Source: Lentisphaerota bacterium (GTDB taxonomy: Bacteria > Verrucomicrobiota > Lentisphaeria > Oligosphaerales > JABHEG01). Taken from it: a stretch of DNA of 60,774 nucleotides. Location of the stretch: assembly GCA_018676675.1 (NCBI GenBank), contig JABHEG010000243.1, forward strand, positions 1-60,774, read 5' to 3'. Position 1 is the first letter of the stretch. The number at the start of each line of letters is the position of its first letter. The translations under genes were made by a program, and so were the position numbers. Below, piece by piece: positions 8,589 to 17,581 of this stretch. A model generated the notes under the pieces. That model searched no databases. It was given only the letters and a program-made list of their open reading frames with translations, and was not told the origin of the DNA.

Positions 8589-9377
8589 ATGAAAGTCGTC
8601 CTCTTCTGCGGTGGCATGGGCATGCGAATGCGGGATTACTCCGAGGACATCCCCAAACCCCTCGTTCCAGTCGGGTATCGGCCGATCCTCTGGCACGTCA
8701 TGAAGTACTATGCCCACTTCGGACACAAAGAGTTCATCCTCTGTCTGGGCTACAAAGCCGACGTCATCAAGAAGTACTTCCTCAATTACGATGAGTGCCT
8801 GTCCAATGATTTCGTGCTCACCAAAGGAGGAGACAGGCTGGACCTGTTGACCAGCGATATCCAGGACTGGAAGATCACCTTCGTGGACACCGGCCTGCAC
8901 TCCAACATCGGCATGCGTCTGAAAGCCGTCCAGTCATACGTCCAGGACGACGAGATGTTCCTGGCCAACTACACAGACGGCGTCACCGACTTGCCCCTCA
9001 ACGCCCACATCGACCGGTTCCGGGAGAGTGGGAAGGTCGGTGCGTTCGCGGCAGTTGCCCCCATCCAGAGCTTCCATGTCGTGGCTATGGAAGAGGACGA
9101 TGCGACCGTGAAGAGCATCAATCACCTCACCCGTTCGGGCCTGTGGATCAACGGCGGGTATTTCGTCTTCCGTCCCGAGATTTTCGACTACATCGAAGAG
9201 GGTGATGAGTTGGTCGAGGCCCCCTTCCAGCGACTGATCGAGCGCAAGCAGTTACTGGCTCATCGCTACGAAGGCTTCTGGGCCAACATGGACACCTTCA
9301 AGGACAAACGCATGCTCGAGGAGCTCTTCTTCCAGGGCAAGGCCCCATGGCAGCTCTGGAGCGGCCACGGCGGCTGA
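8589..9377 (+). CDS. Sugar-1-phosphate nucleotidyltransferase, glucose-1-phosphate cytidylyltransferase-like
   Basis: Transfers a nucleotide (probably CMP) from NTP to a sugar-1-phosphate, 262 residues. The N-terminal signature GGMGMRM followed by PKPLVPVG and PILWHVMKYYAHFG closely tracks RfbF-type cytidylyltransferases, and the metal-binding TDG pair appears in ANYTDGVTDLP. The usual GGxGTR is altered to GGMGMRM, so the family member is divergent and the nucleotide could differ. The ATG at 8589 is eight bases after AAAGGAG; a GTG at 8583 is too close to it. Its neighbours are sugar-nucleotide genes, so it probably activates the precursor of the branched sugar made by this operon. Confidence 0.8.
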   Translation: MKVVLFCGGMGMRMRDYSEDIPKPLVPVGYRPILWHVMKYYAHFGHKEFILCLGYKADVIKKYFLNYDECLSNDFVLTKGGDRLDLLTSDIQDWKITFVDTGLHSNIGMRLKAVQSYVQDDEMFLANYTDGVTDLPLNAHIDRFRESGKVGAFAAVAPIQSFHVVAMEEDDATVKSINHLTRSGLWINGGYFVFRPEIFDYIEEGDELVEAPFQRLIERKQLLAHRYEGFWANMDTFKDKRMLEELFFQGKAPWQLWSGHGG

Positions 9378-9438
9378 GGGTGTTCGACACTGACGAGCGA
9401 GAGACGTCCCGGCCCCAAAGACCGATGGGAGCAGCACG

Positions 9439-10092
9439 ATGCTGAGACTTGAGCTAGGCGAGCCGCACGCGGAGAACCACCGCTTCCTGTTCCTGGGAGC
9501 CCACTCCGATGACATCGAGATCGGCGCTGGCGGAACCGTTCAGACGCTCCTTCAACGCTATCCGGATGCGCACGTGGACTGGGTTGTGTTCAGCTCAGCC
9601 GGTGTTCGCGAACAGGAAGCCCTGGGCAGCGCGGCCGAGTTCCTGGAAGGCATTGCCGGCAAGGACGTCCTGCTCGGAGGTTTCCGGACCAGCTTCTTCC
9701 CCTATGACGGAGCAGACATCAAGGAGTTCTTTGAAAAGCTGAAGGCGCGCGGAACTCCCGATCTCATTCTCACGCATTACCGCGACGATCTCCATCAGGA
9801 TCACGCGCTGGTGTCCAAGCTCACCTGGAACACCTTCCGTGACCATCTGATCCTGGAGTATGAGATCCCGAAGTACGACGGAGATCTGGGTCGGCCGAAT
9901 ATGTACGTGCCGATCGCGCAGGAGGCCGTTGACCGGAAAATAGGCGCTATCATGCGGCACTTCGGGAGCCAGAGCAAGCGCCAGTGGTTCACTGAAGACA
10001 CCTTCACCAGCCTGATGCGGGTCCGTGGCGTGGAATGCAATGCCCCCAGCCGGTTTGCCGAGGCGTTCCATCTCCGCAAAGCAACCCTCTGA
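9439..10092 (+). CDS. PIG-L/LmbE family deacetylase
   Basis: Zinc-dependent N-deacetylase fold of 217 residues that removes an acetyl group from an N-acetylated sugar or related conjugate. The zinc motif AHSDD (His22, Asp25) is a Ser variant of the common AHPDD. The second metal motif HYRDDLHQDH spans about 113-122. It is the last gene of the plus-strand sugar operon, 61 bp after the nucleotidyltransferase. It may trim an amino sugar before or after assembly. The substrate is not visible in the sequence. Confidence 0.87.
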   Translation: MLRLELGEPHAENHRFLFLGAHSDDIEIGAGGTVQTLLQRYPDAHVDWVVFSSAGVREQEALGSAAEFLEGIAGKDVLLGGFRTSFFPYDGADIKEFFEKLKARGTPDLILTHYRDDLHQDHALVSKLTWNTFRDHLILEYEIPKYDGDLGRPNMYVPIAQEAVDRKIGAIMRHFGSQSKRQWFTEDTFTSLMRVRGVECNAPSRFAEAFHLRKATL

Positions 10093-10130
10093 ATCAGTAC
10101 TGAAGGCAGTTTCCCCAGCATGGGAAGCGC

Positions 10131-10178
10131 CTCCTCTCCGGCAGAGCCGCGACTTACGGGAGCGGTCTTCGTCCCCCC
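10131..10178. repeat. Dispersed repeat 'CAGAGCC-TGAC-TAC', copy 1
   Basis: CTCTCCGGCAGAGCCGCGAC and following bases match two copies downstream of mutS (17344-17397 and 17459-17512). All share the core CCGnCAGAGCCnnGACnTACnGGAG and a following run of T and C. This copy lies in the gap between two convergent genes (10093-10210), where such repeats often sit. Confidence 0.6.
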
Positions 10179-10210
10179 ACGCCGGAGCGCGCCTCACCCC
10201 TGGAGGGCTG

Positions 10211-11344
10211 TCACGGTCGTTGGGGATCAAACGTCAGCGGAGCTGCCTCAACCATCTTTGCCCGGTTCTCCAGGCTGTCCTTCCGCTCTTGAGCAGCCGC
10301 CAAGGGAGGCAGACCCGCTTTGGCGAGGACGGTCTCCCAGCGATAGACCCAGTCATGTCGACGCAGGGAGTGGAGGACGCTGGCCCGCCTTGCCTGGGCG
10401 ATTCGTTCGGGCTGCCCGTCCATCTCCCGGAGCAGCCCCGCGATATCGTCAGAGGCGTAGTCGAGCTGGAATGCGACGGCATCCCAGTCGAGAAGTGTGC
10501 GGAAGGTCTCGCAGTTGGGCAGGTCGCCGATGAGGATGGCTCCTCCGGCCGCTCCCTCGAAGAAACGGAAGCCCACCTCGTCCTGTCCCTGGGTGTCTTC
10601 CGGAGCATCCACCTTCGCCTTGTTGGCGACAAAGTAGCGCGTTCTTTTCACCCTTTCGGCCAGGAGCGCCCGGTGCTCAGCGGCGCTTGGCACATCTCTG
10701 ACCCCGGCGCTGTCGTACAGGTAGTGGATGTCGCCTGCCTGGGCCAGCGCATAGGAGGCCCGGTGCGCCGCCTCAGCTCTGCGGCCCATGCTGTAGAGAT
10801 CGATGAAGCGTTCGGGAGGATCCGGATAGGGACAGAAACGCAAGGTGTCCACGCCGGGTGCAAGGTAGAAGACTGGTCGGCCGGTCGCCTTGGCGAGGGC
10901 TTCCGCCGTCCCGCTGCAGTAGACGCACAAGTAGTCGAACTTGGCGAGGGGAGCCAGCGTCTTGGGCCAGATGGTCTGGTGGGCCCAGAGCTCTTCGATC
11001 AGACACACGGTAACCCGACAGCGATCGTGCCATTCGGGCGACAGCTCCAGGACGTCGGCATCTCCGAGATCCTGTTGGATGAAAAAGCCCAGGTCGTACT
11101 CATGTGACACCGTGGGCGGCACGACCTTGGGCTCACGCTCAATCGACCAGCCCGTGCGCCGGCGCAGACGGCGGGTCACCTTCTCAAGCAGGCCTGTCAC
11201 TGGCCGCGGCTCAAGGGTTGGGCACACCATATCCACCGCATCGATCTCACGGATGACATCCTCAAACTCGTAGCCACAGCAACGTGGGACGGACGCGAAT
11301 GCATCGCGCAGGGAGAAGACACAGATACGTGACTGGTCGCTCAT
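10211..11344 (-). CDS. Glycosyltransferase, CgeB/GT1-like
   Basis: A 377-residue cytoplasmic protein with a GT-B-like organisation. It lacks membrane segments. The C-terminal half contains EGAAGGAILIGDLPN, the acidic, Gly-rich stretch seen in CgeB-like and family 1 glycosyltransferases where the nucleotide sugar binds. The middle has YLAPGVDTLRFCPYP, the usual turn before the second Rossmann domain. ATG at 11344 is preferred to a TTG at 11353 because GAAAGG lies about 13 bases upstream of the ATG. It converges on the nucleotide-sugar operon and plausibly uses its product; donor and acceptor are unknown. Confidence 0.72.
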   Translation of the reverse strand: MSDQSRICVFSLRDAFASVPRCCGYEFEDVIREIDAVDMVCPTLEPRPVTGLLEKVTRRLRRRTGWSIEREPKVVPPTVSHEYDLGFFIQQDLGDADVLELSPEWHDRCRVTVCLIEELWAHQTIWPKTLAPLAKFDYLCVYCSGTAEALAKATGRPVFYLAPGVDTLRFCPYPDPPERFIDLYSMGRRAEAAHRASYALAQAGDIHYLYDSAGVRDVPSAAEHRALLAERVKRTRYFVANKAKVDAPEDTQGQDEVGFRFFEGAAGGAILIGDLPNCETFRTLLDWDAVAFQLDYASDDIAGLLREMDGQPERIAQARRASVLHSLRRHDWVYRWETVLAKAGLPPLAAAQERKDSLENRAKMVEAAPLTFDPQRP

Positions 11345-11524
11345 AGGCGGCAAAGACCTTTCCCAGGGGGATCAGGCTGATACATTGATCATGCATGGGA
11401 GAGCAAGCTGCCGTACTGATGACCTGAAGCGCTGTGATAGCTGCTCCTCAGTACGCGCCCCACACACCGTAACACGAACCTACAGCGGGGTTAATGCGAC
11501 TGCAAATCCACCCAGTCAGCTCAC

Positions 11525-11552
11525 TTGATAACCCTGTTTCCCGGAGTATTCT
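11525..11552 (+). promoter_or_regulatory. Candidate sigma70-type promoter for the RNase R gene
   Basis: TTGATA at 11525-11530 and TATTCT at 11547-11552 are separated by 16 bases. The -10 box ends six bases before the ATG at 11559, so transcription would begin at or next to the start codon and the message would be leaderless. No Shine-Dalgarno sequence is seen before that ATG, which agrees. Chance occurrence is possible. The rest of the 214-bp divergent gap (11345-11558) shows no other clear element. Confidence 0.35.
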
Positions 11553-11558
11553 CCCGGT

Positions 11559-13430
11559 ATGCCAAAAACAGGGAAGAACCAGCGCCGTTCACCAGCCTCA
11601 CGCCTCCTCGGAACCTATGCCGGACACGTTCGTGGGTTCGGCTTCTTTGTGCCCGATCGCGGAGGCGACGATCTCTTCGTCCCGCCCGGCCGGGAGGGGG
11701 CCGCCATCGATGGCGATACGGTTGAGGTAGAGCGTGGTCACGGTGATACGGTCAGGGTTGTGCGCGTCGTTCGGCGCGGGAGACCCCGCCTGGCCGGAAC
11801 CTACCTCGGCAAGGGAGCCTTCTCACCTGACGCGCACCACATCGGCAAGGTGCTGAACGTCGAAGGCACCGCCAACAAAGGCGACAAACTGGTGGTCGCC
11901 GCGACCCCGGACACGTTCAAAATCGACACCGTGCTGGGCCGCTCCGGAGCTCCCGATGTCGAAGACTCAGCCGTATTGGCCGAGCTTGATATCGACCCCG
12001 CATTTCCCCCCGCTGTCACAAAGGAGACATCTCGGCTGCAGGCCCCGGCGGGTGAAGACTTCAAAGGTCGACTCGATCTGCGGAAAGCTCTGACCGTCGT
12101 CACAATCGATCCGGCGAGCTCCAGGGATTTCGACGATGCGATCTCGCTTGAGCGCGAAGGGGGCAACTGGGTGCTGGGTGTCCACATCGCTGATGTGTCC
12201 CACTATGTTCGCCCGGGAACTGCTGTCGACAAAGAAGCCTACCGGCGCGGGACGAGCGTGTATCTCCCCAGCCGGGTAATCCCCATGCTTCCCGAGAAGC
12301 TCTCCAACGACCTGTGCTCGCTACGCGAGGGCAAGGACCGGCTGGCTCTGAGTGTCCAGCTGCGGTACAGCGGCAAAGGCGACCTGATCGGCACGAGATT
12401 CGCCAAAAGCGTCATCCGACCGGACCGCCGGTTCTCCTACGAACGGGCCTCGCGCGTCATGGACCGCACGCGGCGTGAGCCGGGTGTTGTGGGTACGGTC
12501 CTGCAGGACATGCTCGCCCTTTCCGACATGCTGCGCAAGAAGCGGCGCTCACTGGAGATGCCGCGAGATCGCACGGAGCTCGTTTTTGACGCGGCTGGGA
12601 ATGTGGTTGACCTGAGATCGATTGCCCAGGATGTGGCTCACGGTGTGATTGAGGAGTTCATGCTTGCGGCGAATCAGCAGGTCGCTCGACTGATGCTTGC
12701 CCGGGGCGTCCCGGGCCTGTTCCGTCATCACCCCGCCCCTGAGGATCTTGCCCCGGTGTGGGAAGCGCTGAAACTCCTCGGGCTTGAGTCTGCGAGGAAA
12801 CTCGGCCTGGCCAGAGCCATTCGCAGCGCCGCTAAGGCTGGCCACGGCCCGGCGATTTCGTCGGCTGTCTTCCGTTGCATGTCGCGGGCGCGTTACACGA
12901 CCGAGGCTACGTCACACTTCAGCCTGGCATTCGATGCCTACTGCCATTTTACCTCTCCCATCCGCCGCTACACGGACTTGGTGACCCATCGGGAGCTGCA
13001 CAAGTTGCTCGAGGGCCGCCGCAAGCCGTTGACGCTTCAGCCGGGGGGCTCGGATCCTGCCCCGACAGCTTCGGAGAAGTTGGAGGCCGTCGCCGACCAC
13101 CTCAACGCTCGATCCGCTGCGGCCGAACGAGCAGAATCCCGCATCCGCCGCCGCCGTGTTCTCGAGTTTCTGCTGCGCCAGGGGTCGATCCCCACGGCTG
13201 GCCAGGTCACCGGCGTGGTGGAGAAGGGGCTCATGATGGACCTGTCCGAGTATGGTATCTCCGGGTTCCTGGCCGTGGATGCGTTGCCCGGAGGTCCGTA
13301 CCAGTTTGAGCCGGGCCGCTTGACCTGCGATCGCCGTGCTTACCGGCTGGGACAGGACTTGGATGTGTGCATCCATCGGATCGATCCTGCTGCCAGCCAA
13401 CTTGACCTCGCCCTTGCCCCGCGGTACTGA
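11559..13430 (+). CDS. rnr: Ribonuclease R / RNB-domain 3'-5' exoribonuclease
   Basis: Processive 3' to 5' exonuclease that degrades structured RNA and helps in rRNA and mRNA turnover. 623 residues, shorter than the roughly 800 of E. coli RNase R because most of the N-terminal helix-turn-helix and one cold-shock domain are missing. Residues 20-60 (GFGFFVPDRGGDDLFVP) form an OB-fold. The RNB catalytic motif TIDPASSRDFDDAIS near 182-196 supplies the four acidic metal ligands. HFTSPIRRYTDLVTHREL near 470 is the second family signature. An S1-like domain closes the protein (about 545-620). It stands between genes of unrelated function and has no obvious operon partner. RNase II is less likely because of the RNase R-type motif spacing. 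Confidence 0.92.
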   Translation: MPKTGKNQRRSPASRLLGTYAGHVRGFGFFVPDRGGDDLFVPPGREGAAIDGDTVEVERGHGDTVRVVRVVRRGRPRLAGTYLGKGAFSPDAHHIGKVLNVEGTANKGDKLVVAATPDTFKIDTVLGRSGAPDVEDSAVLAELDIDPAFPPAVTKETSRLQAPAGEDFKGRLDLRKALTVVTIDPASSRDFDDAISLEREGGNWVLGVHIADVSHYVRPGTAVDKEAYRRGTSVYLPSRVIPMLPEKLSNDLCSLREGKDRLALSVQLRYSGKGDLIGTRFAKSVIRPDRRFSYERASRVMDRTRREPGVVGTVLQDMLALSDMLRKKRRSLEMPRDRTELVFDAAGNVVDLRSIAQDVAHGVIEEFMLAANQQVARLMLARGVPGLFRHHPAPEDLAPVWEALKLLGLESARKLGLARAIRSAAKAGHGPAISSAVFRCMSRARYTTEATSHFSLAFDAYCHFTSPIRRYTDLVTHRELHKLLEGRRKPLTLQPGGSDPAPTASEKLEAVADHLNARSAAAERAESRIRRRRVLEFLLRQGSIPTAGQVTGVVEKGLMMDLSEYGISGFLAVDALPGGPYQFEPGRLTCDRRAYRLGQDLDVCIHRIDPAASQLDLALAPRY

Positions 13431-13504
13431 TACCTCAGCCGGGCTTCCCCCGGTGACGTAGCCCCTGTGACCGCGACTGTTCCCTTCTCTCAAGGAGTGT
13501 CCCG

Positions 13505-14716
13505 ATGAGCTTGCGTGTTGGTATCTGCGGCTGTGGTGCATTTGCCCGGAGCTTCATTCCTCTGTTCAACGCCCATCCGCTCGTAGGCGAAGTCGTGCTG
13601 GCCGACCTGATCCGTGAACGGGCAGACGAGCAGGCCGCGAAGCACGGCATCCAGCGCGTGCTGGGCTCCCTTGACGAGCTCTGCGAGAGCAACGTGGATG
13701 CGATCGTCCTTCTGACCCAGCGACAGCTCCACGGACCGCAGGTTGTCCAGGCACTGCGTGCCGGCAAGCATGTCTACAGCGCCGTCCCCACCGGCCAGAC
13801 GCTCGACCAAATCGAGGCGATCATCAAGGCCGTTGAGGAGACGCGCCTCATCTACCAAATCGGGGAAACGAGCTACTACTACCCCTGCACGCTCTATTGC
13901 CGTGACCGCTACCGCAAAGGGGATTTCGGCGACGTCTTCTACGGCGAAGCGCACTACTTCCATGACATGAGCCACTTCTATCAGTCGTTCCAGCGCTCGG
14001 GCGGGGCGGACTGGAAACAGGTCGCAGGGATCCCCCCGATGCATTACCCGACCCACAGCGTCAGCATGATGGTCAGCGTAACCGGGGCTCGAGTGGCCAG
14101 TGTGTCCTGTCTCGGTTGGCGAGATCGCACGGATGATGGTGTCTTCAAGCCCGAGGCCAATCTCTGGCGCAATGTGTTCAGCAACGAGAGCGCGCTGATG
14201 GAGGCCGACGATGGCTCCACGTTCCAGATCAATGAGTTCAGGCGCGTCGGTTGGCGCGGGAAGTCCTCCGTTCAGATGAGTCTCTACGGGACCGAAGGTT
14301 GCTATGAGGAGAACGCCGACAGTCAGCTGTGGTGCACCATCGAGCCGAATGAGATGGAACGGCTGGATGAGCTCCTGGCCTGTCGAAAGCTGCCGATCAG
14401 TGAAGCACAGGCCGATGTCAACAGTGTTGTGCTCCAGGAGTTCCACTGCGGCGCCAGTCGCGTCCACCCGGTCGAACGGCTGCCGCGGGAGTTCGTGGGG
14501 CTTGGAAACGGGCACCTTGGCTCACACCAGTTCCTTGCGGATGACTTCGTGCGAGCGGCGGTCACGAACCACCTTCCTCCGAACCATGCCTGGGCGGCTG
14601 CCCGCTATTGTGCCCCCGGGCTCGTGGCTCATCAGTCCTCGGAGCAGGGCGGGGCGCGGCTGGAGGTCCCCGACTTCGGGAATCCCCCTGAAGACTGGCC
14701 CCTCCTGGCCCCTTGA
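13505..14716 (+). CDS. Gfo/Idh/MocA family oxidoreductase
   Basis: NAD(P)-binding Rossmann protein of 403 residues that probably oxidises or reduces a sugar or sugar derivative. The dinucleotide site VGICGCGAFARSF is at residues 5-17. The region normally reading EKP, whose lysine is used in catalysis, reads here as AVPTG near residue 96-100, so activity may differ. MHYPTHS near 180 keeps the histidine of the second conserved block. AAGGAG at 13492-13497 supports the ATG. The neighbours (RNase R, MutS) do not indicate a pathway. Substrate unknown. Confidence 0.85.
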   Translation: MSLRVGICGCGAFARSFIPLFNAHPLVGEVVLADLIRERADEQAAKHGIQRVLGSLDELCESNVDAIVLLTQRQLHGPQVVQALRAGKHVYSAVPTGQTLDQIEAIIKAVEETRLIYQIGETSYYYPCTLYCRDRYRKGDFGDVFYGEAHYFHDMSHFYQSFQRSGGADWKQVAGIPPMHYPTHSVSMMVSVTGARVASVSCLGWRDRTDDGVFKPEANLWRNVFSNESALMEADDGSTFQINEFRRVGWRGKSSVQMSLYGTEGCYEENADSQLWCTIEPNEMERLDELLACRKLPISEAQADVNSVVLQEFHCGASRVHPVERLPREFVGLGNGHLGSHQFLADDFVRAAVTNHLPPNHAWAAARYCAPGLVAHQSSEQGGARLEVPDFGNPPEDWPLLAP

Positions 14717-14819
14717 TTTTCCCCTCCCGGAATAGTCCATTACTTCCTCGCGTCGGGCAACCCCTGCGCCGCTGGTTTATTCACTCCTCCCGCACCGTGG
14801 AGACGCCGATAAGCGACCT

Positions 14820-17336
14820 ATGACAGCCCCCGCCAAACTCACTCCTGCCATGCGGCAGTACATGCAGGCGAAGAAAGAGGTCTCGGAAGACACCATTCTC
14901 CTTTTCCGGATGGGGGACTTCTACGAGCTCTTCTTTGAGGACGCCAAGCGCGCCGCCCCGCTCATGGACATCGTGCTCACCCAGCGCGCCGGTGTCCCCA
15001 TGTGCGGCGTCCCCTATCACGCATTGCGTACTTATGTTTCCCGGATGCTCGCGGGTGGTGTCAAGGTCGCCATTGCGGAGCAGGTCGAAGACCCCAAGAA
15101 GGCCAAAGGCCTGGTCAAACGGGCCATCACCCAGGTCATCACTCCCGGCACCGTGCTCGACGATGATGTTCTCTCCGCATCCCGCAGCAATTTCCTGGCC
15201 GCGATCACAACGGAACGCGGCAAGTTCGGCCTCGCGCTTCTCGATGTCAGCACCGGTGATTTCCGCATCACCGAGGGCCCCGACCTGGGCTGGCTGGAAA
15301 CCGAACTCCATCGCTCATTCCCGGCCGAGTGCCTCGTCCCGGAGACGATCTACCAGCTATGGGAACGAGAAGGGTTCCCGGACGCCCCCGGTAAGCTCGT
15401 TTGGACGCCGCTCGAGGACTGGCTCTTCGACGTCGAAGTCGCAACCGATCGCTTGCTCCGTCACTTTGAGGTAGGCTCCCTCGACGGCTTTGGTTGCCGA
15501 GGCCTGACCCTCCCCGTCGGCGCGGCCGGCGCGGTCTTCTACTACGCTCAGAATAATCTTCGGCAGGATGCCGCCCACATCACCGGCCTCCAAGTCTACC
15601 AGACCGACGAGTGCCTTGTCCTGGACCGCATTTCGCAGCGGAACCTCGAACTCGTCGAACCGATCTTCTCCGAAGCCAAAGGCGCCACCCTACTCAGCGT
15701 CCTGGATCAAACCGTCACCCCCATGGGAGGACGGTTGCTGCGAGACTGGATCCTGCGCCCCCTGCGCGATCGGGACCGCATCGTTGCCCGCCTTGATGTG
15801 ACCGAAGCGCTTCTCGCGGATCCAATCCTGTTGGCCGAGCTCCGCGAAGCCCTTGGGGCTGTGCGTGATCTCGAGCGGACGATCGTCCGCCTCAATATCG
15901 GCAGTGCCAACGCCCGTGATCTGCTCGTCCTCGAGCGCGGCCTGGGCGCTGTGCCCGGCCTGCGAACGCTCCTGGAAAGCATCGACGCTTCCCTCATGAA
16001 GGAGCTCCGGGAAGACCTGGTGGATCTGCCTGAGACCACCGACCTGATCCAGAGGGCAATCGTGGAGGAGCCCCCAATCGCGTTACGGGATGGGGGGATC
16101 ATCCGTACAGGGCACAACGATGCACTTGATGAGCTCCACCAGGCGGCGACCGAGGGCAAGAGCTGGATTGCCGGCTTCCAGACCCGGGAACAGGAGCGGA
16201 CGGGTATCAAGTCCCTCAAGATCCGTTTCAATAAGGTCTTCGGCTATTACATAGAGATCACCAAGTCCAACCTCGAAATGGTCCCCGAAGACTACATCCG
16301 CAAGCAGACCCTGGTCAATGCGGAACGCTATATCACCGGCGATCTCAAAGAAATCGAGGACAAGGTCCTGGGGGCCGAGGAGAAGAGCAAGAGTCTCGAG
16401 TACGAGCTTTTCCAGGAGGTCCGTGGGGAGGTCGTCAAATGTACTCCCCAGATCCAGCGACTGGCTAGGGCGGTCGGGACCATCGATGTGCTGGCGTCAC
16501 TTGCGGACACCGCAGGCCGATACGATTACTGCCGCCCGGAGATCTCCGACGATACTGTGATCGACATCAAAGATGGACGCCATCCCGTCCTCGATGCGCT
16601 GATGCAGGACGAACGCTTCGTGCCCAACGACACCCTCCTCGACACGGCGGAGAACCAGCTTGCCATCATCACCGGCCCCAACATGGCCGGTAAGTCCACC
16701 TACATTCGCCAGGTCGCCTTGCTCGTCCTCATGGCTCAGATGGGCGGATACGTTCCGGCTGGCCGCGCCAAAATCGGCCTCGCGGACCGCATCTTCACCC
16801 GGGTTGGCGCCGCTGATGATATCGCGCGTGGCCAGTCGACCTTCATGGTCGAGATGGTCGAAGCCGCCAACATCCTCAATAACGCAACCAGCGACAGCCT
16901 CATCATCCTGGACGAACTCGGGCGTGGCACCAGCACCTTCGATGGTCTGAGCCTGGCCTGGGCCGTGGCTGAACACCTCCACGATCATGCGGCCGTCAAG
17001 GCCCGGACGCTCTTCGCAACGCACTACCACGAGTTGACCGAGCTGGCCTTGACCCGGAGCGGGGTCAAGAACTACAACATCGCGGTCAAGGAATGGGCCG
17101 ACAAGATCATCTTCCTGCGCAAGATCATGCCGGGCGGAACAGACAAGAGCTACGGCATCCATGTGGCCCGGCTTGCCGGCCTCCCCAAGGTCATCATCGA
17201 TCGGGCGAACGAGGTCCTTACCAACCTCGAAGGCGATGCCCTCGAGCCCTCCGGGAAGCCAAAGCTCGCCCGCACCCGCAACCGTCGCCGAAAGTCCCGC
17301 CCCGACCCCGACAGCCAACTGACCTTCGAACTCTGA
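14820..17336 (+). CDS. mutS: DNA mismatch repair ATPase MutS
   Basis: Recognises base mismatches and small loops in DNA and starts repair with MutL. 838 residues, the normal MutS length. The mismatch-wedge Phe-X-Glu motif sits in GDFYELF (Phe34, Glu36). The Walker A motif GPNMAGKS is at about 619-626, DELGRGTSTFDG is the Walker B region, and FATHYHELTEL is the family signature near the end. The C-terminus is Arg/Lys rich and short, with no clear extra domain. mutL is not in the window. An isolated ATG with only GGAG about 18 bases upstream starts the gene. Confidence 0.97.
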   Translation: MTAPAKLTPAMRQYMQAKKEVSEDTILLFRMGDFYELFFEDAKRAAPLMDIVLTQRAGVPMCGVPYHALRTYVSRMLAGGVKVAIAEQVEDPKKAKGLVKRAITQVITPGTVLDDDVLSASRSNFLAAITTERGKFGLALLDVSTGDFRITEGPDLGWLETELHRSFPAECLVPETIYQLWEREGFPDAPGKLVWTPLEDWLFDVEVATDRLLRHFEVGSLDGFGCRGLTLPVGAAGAVFYYAQNNLRQDAAHITGLQVYQTDECLVLDRISQRNLELVEPIFSEAKGATLLSVLDQTVTPMGGRLLRDWILRPLRDRDRIVARLDVTEALLADPILLAELREALGAVRDLERTIVRLNIGSANARDLLVLERGLGAVPGLRTLLESIDASLMKELREDLVDLPETTDLIQRAIVEEPPIALRDGGIIRTGHNDALDELHQAATEGKSWIAGFQTREQERTGIKSLKIRFNKVFGYYIEITKSNLEMVPEDYIRKQTLVNAERYITGDLKEIEDKVLGAEEKSKSLEYELFQEVRGEVVKCTPQIQRLARAVGTIDVLASLADTAGRYDYCRPEISDDTVIDIKDGRHPVLDALMQDERFVPNDTLLDTAENQLAIITGPNMAGKSTYIRQVALLVLMAQMGGYVPAGRAKIGLADRIFTRVGAADDIARGQSTFMVEMVEAANILNNATSDSLIILDELGRGTSTFDGLSLAWAVAEHLHDHAAVKARTLFATHYHELTELALTRSGVKNYNIAVKEWADKIIFLRKIMPGGTDKSYGIHVARLAGLPKVIIDRANEVLTNLEGDALEPSGKPKLARTRNRRRKSRPDPDSQLTFEL

Positions 17337-17343
17337 CTTGGCC

Positions 17344-17397
17344 GCCTTTCCGCCAGAGCCGTGACCTACGGGAGGGGTTGTTTCCCCAATGTGGGAG
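17344..17397. repeat. Dispersed repeat 'CAGAGCC-TGAC-TAC', copy 2
   Basis: Core CCGCCAGAGCCGTGACCTAC followed by GGGAGGGGTTGTTTCCCC and then AATGTGGGAGG. It begins just after mutS ends. The last part belongs to the second repeat family described at 17398-17450, so the two families are joined here. Confidence 0.7.
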
Positions 17398-17450
17398 GGG
17401 CTGCCACGCCCCGACTGTTTCCCCAATGTGAGAGTGACTGCCGTCCCGCG
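17398..17450. repeat. Foldback repeat module GGGCTGCCACGCCCCGAC with flanking TTTCCCCAATGTG
   Basis: GGGCTGCCACGCCCCGACTG then TTTCCCCAATGTGAGAG; TTTCCCCAATGTG also stands at 17381-17393. The same GGGCTGCCACGCC module recurs near 31485 and, diverged, at 46998. Its reverse complement resembles the GGTGGCACCGCCTCCCAC module of the repeats at 31518-31601. Confidence 0.55.
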
Positions 17451-17458
17451 ACTTCCTC

Positions 17459-17512
17459 GCCTTTCCGTCAGAGCCCTGACCTACTGGAGGGGCTGTTTCC
17501 CCCAGAGTGGCG
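17459..17512. repeat. Dispersed repeat 'CAGAGCC-TGAC-TAC', copy 3
   Basis: CCTTTCCGTCAGAGCCCTGA then CCTACTGGAGGGGCTGTTTC, a close relative of copy 2 located about 115 bp downstream. The 515-bp gap 17337-17851 is filled mainly by these repeats and contains no gene. Confidence 0.7.
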
Positions 17513-17540
17513 GCGGGCCTCCCTGCCTCCCAGAGAATCA

Positions 17541-17580
17541 CCGGGCAAGGCTTGCCCTGCTGAATAGCAGGGATGCCCGG
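17541..17580. other. Two-storey hairpin downstream of mutS
   Basis: Outer stem CCGGGCA (17541-17547) with TGCCCGG (17574-17580), inner stem CCCTGCT (17555-17561) with AGCAGGG (17566-17572) and loop GAAT. There is no T-run. It could act as a processing or transcription-end structure for mutS, or be a repeat remnant. Confidence 0.4.
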
Positions 17581-17581
17581 C

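Noticed and set aside
10025..11107. Long open frame on the plus strand opposite the glycosyltransferase gene
   Set aside because: It has no recognisable domain and mirrors the GC-rich glycosyltransferase gene on the other strand, which has conserved motifs and a proper start.
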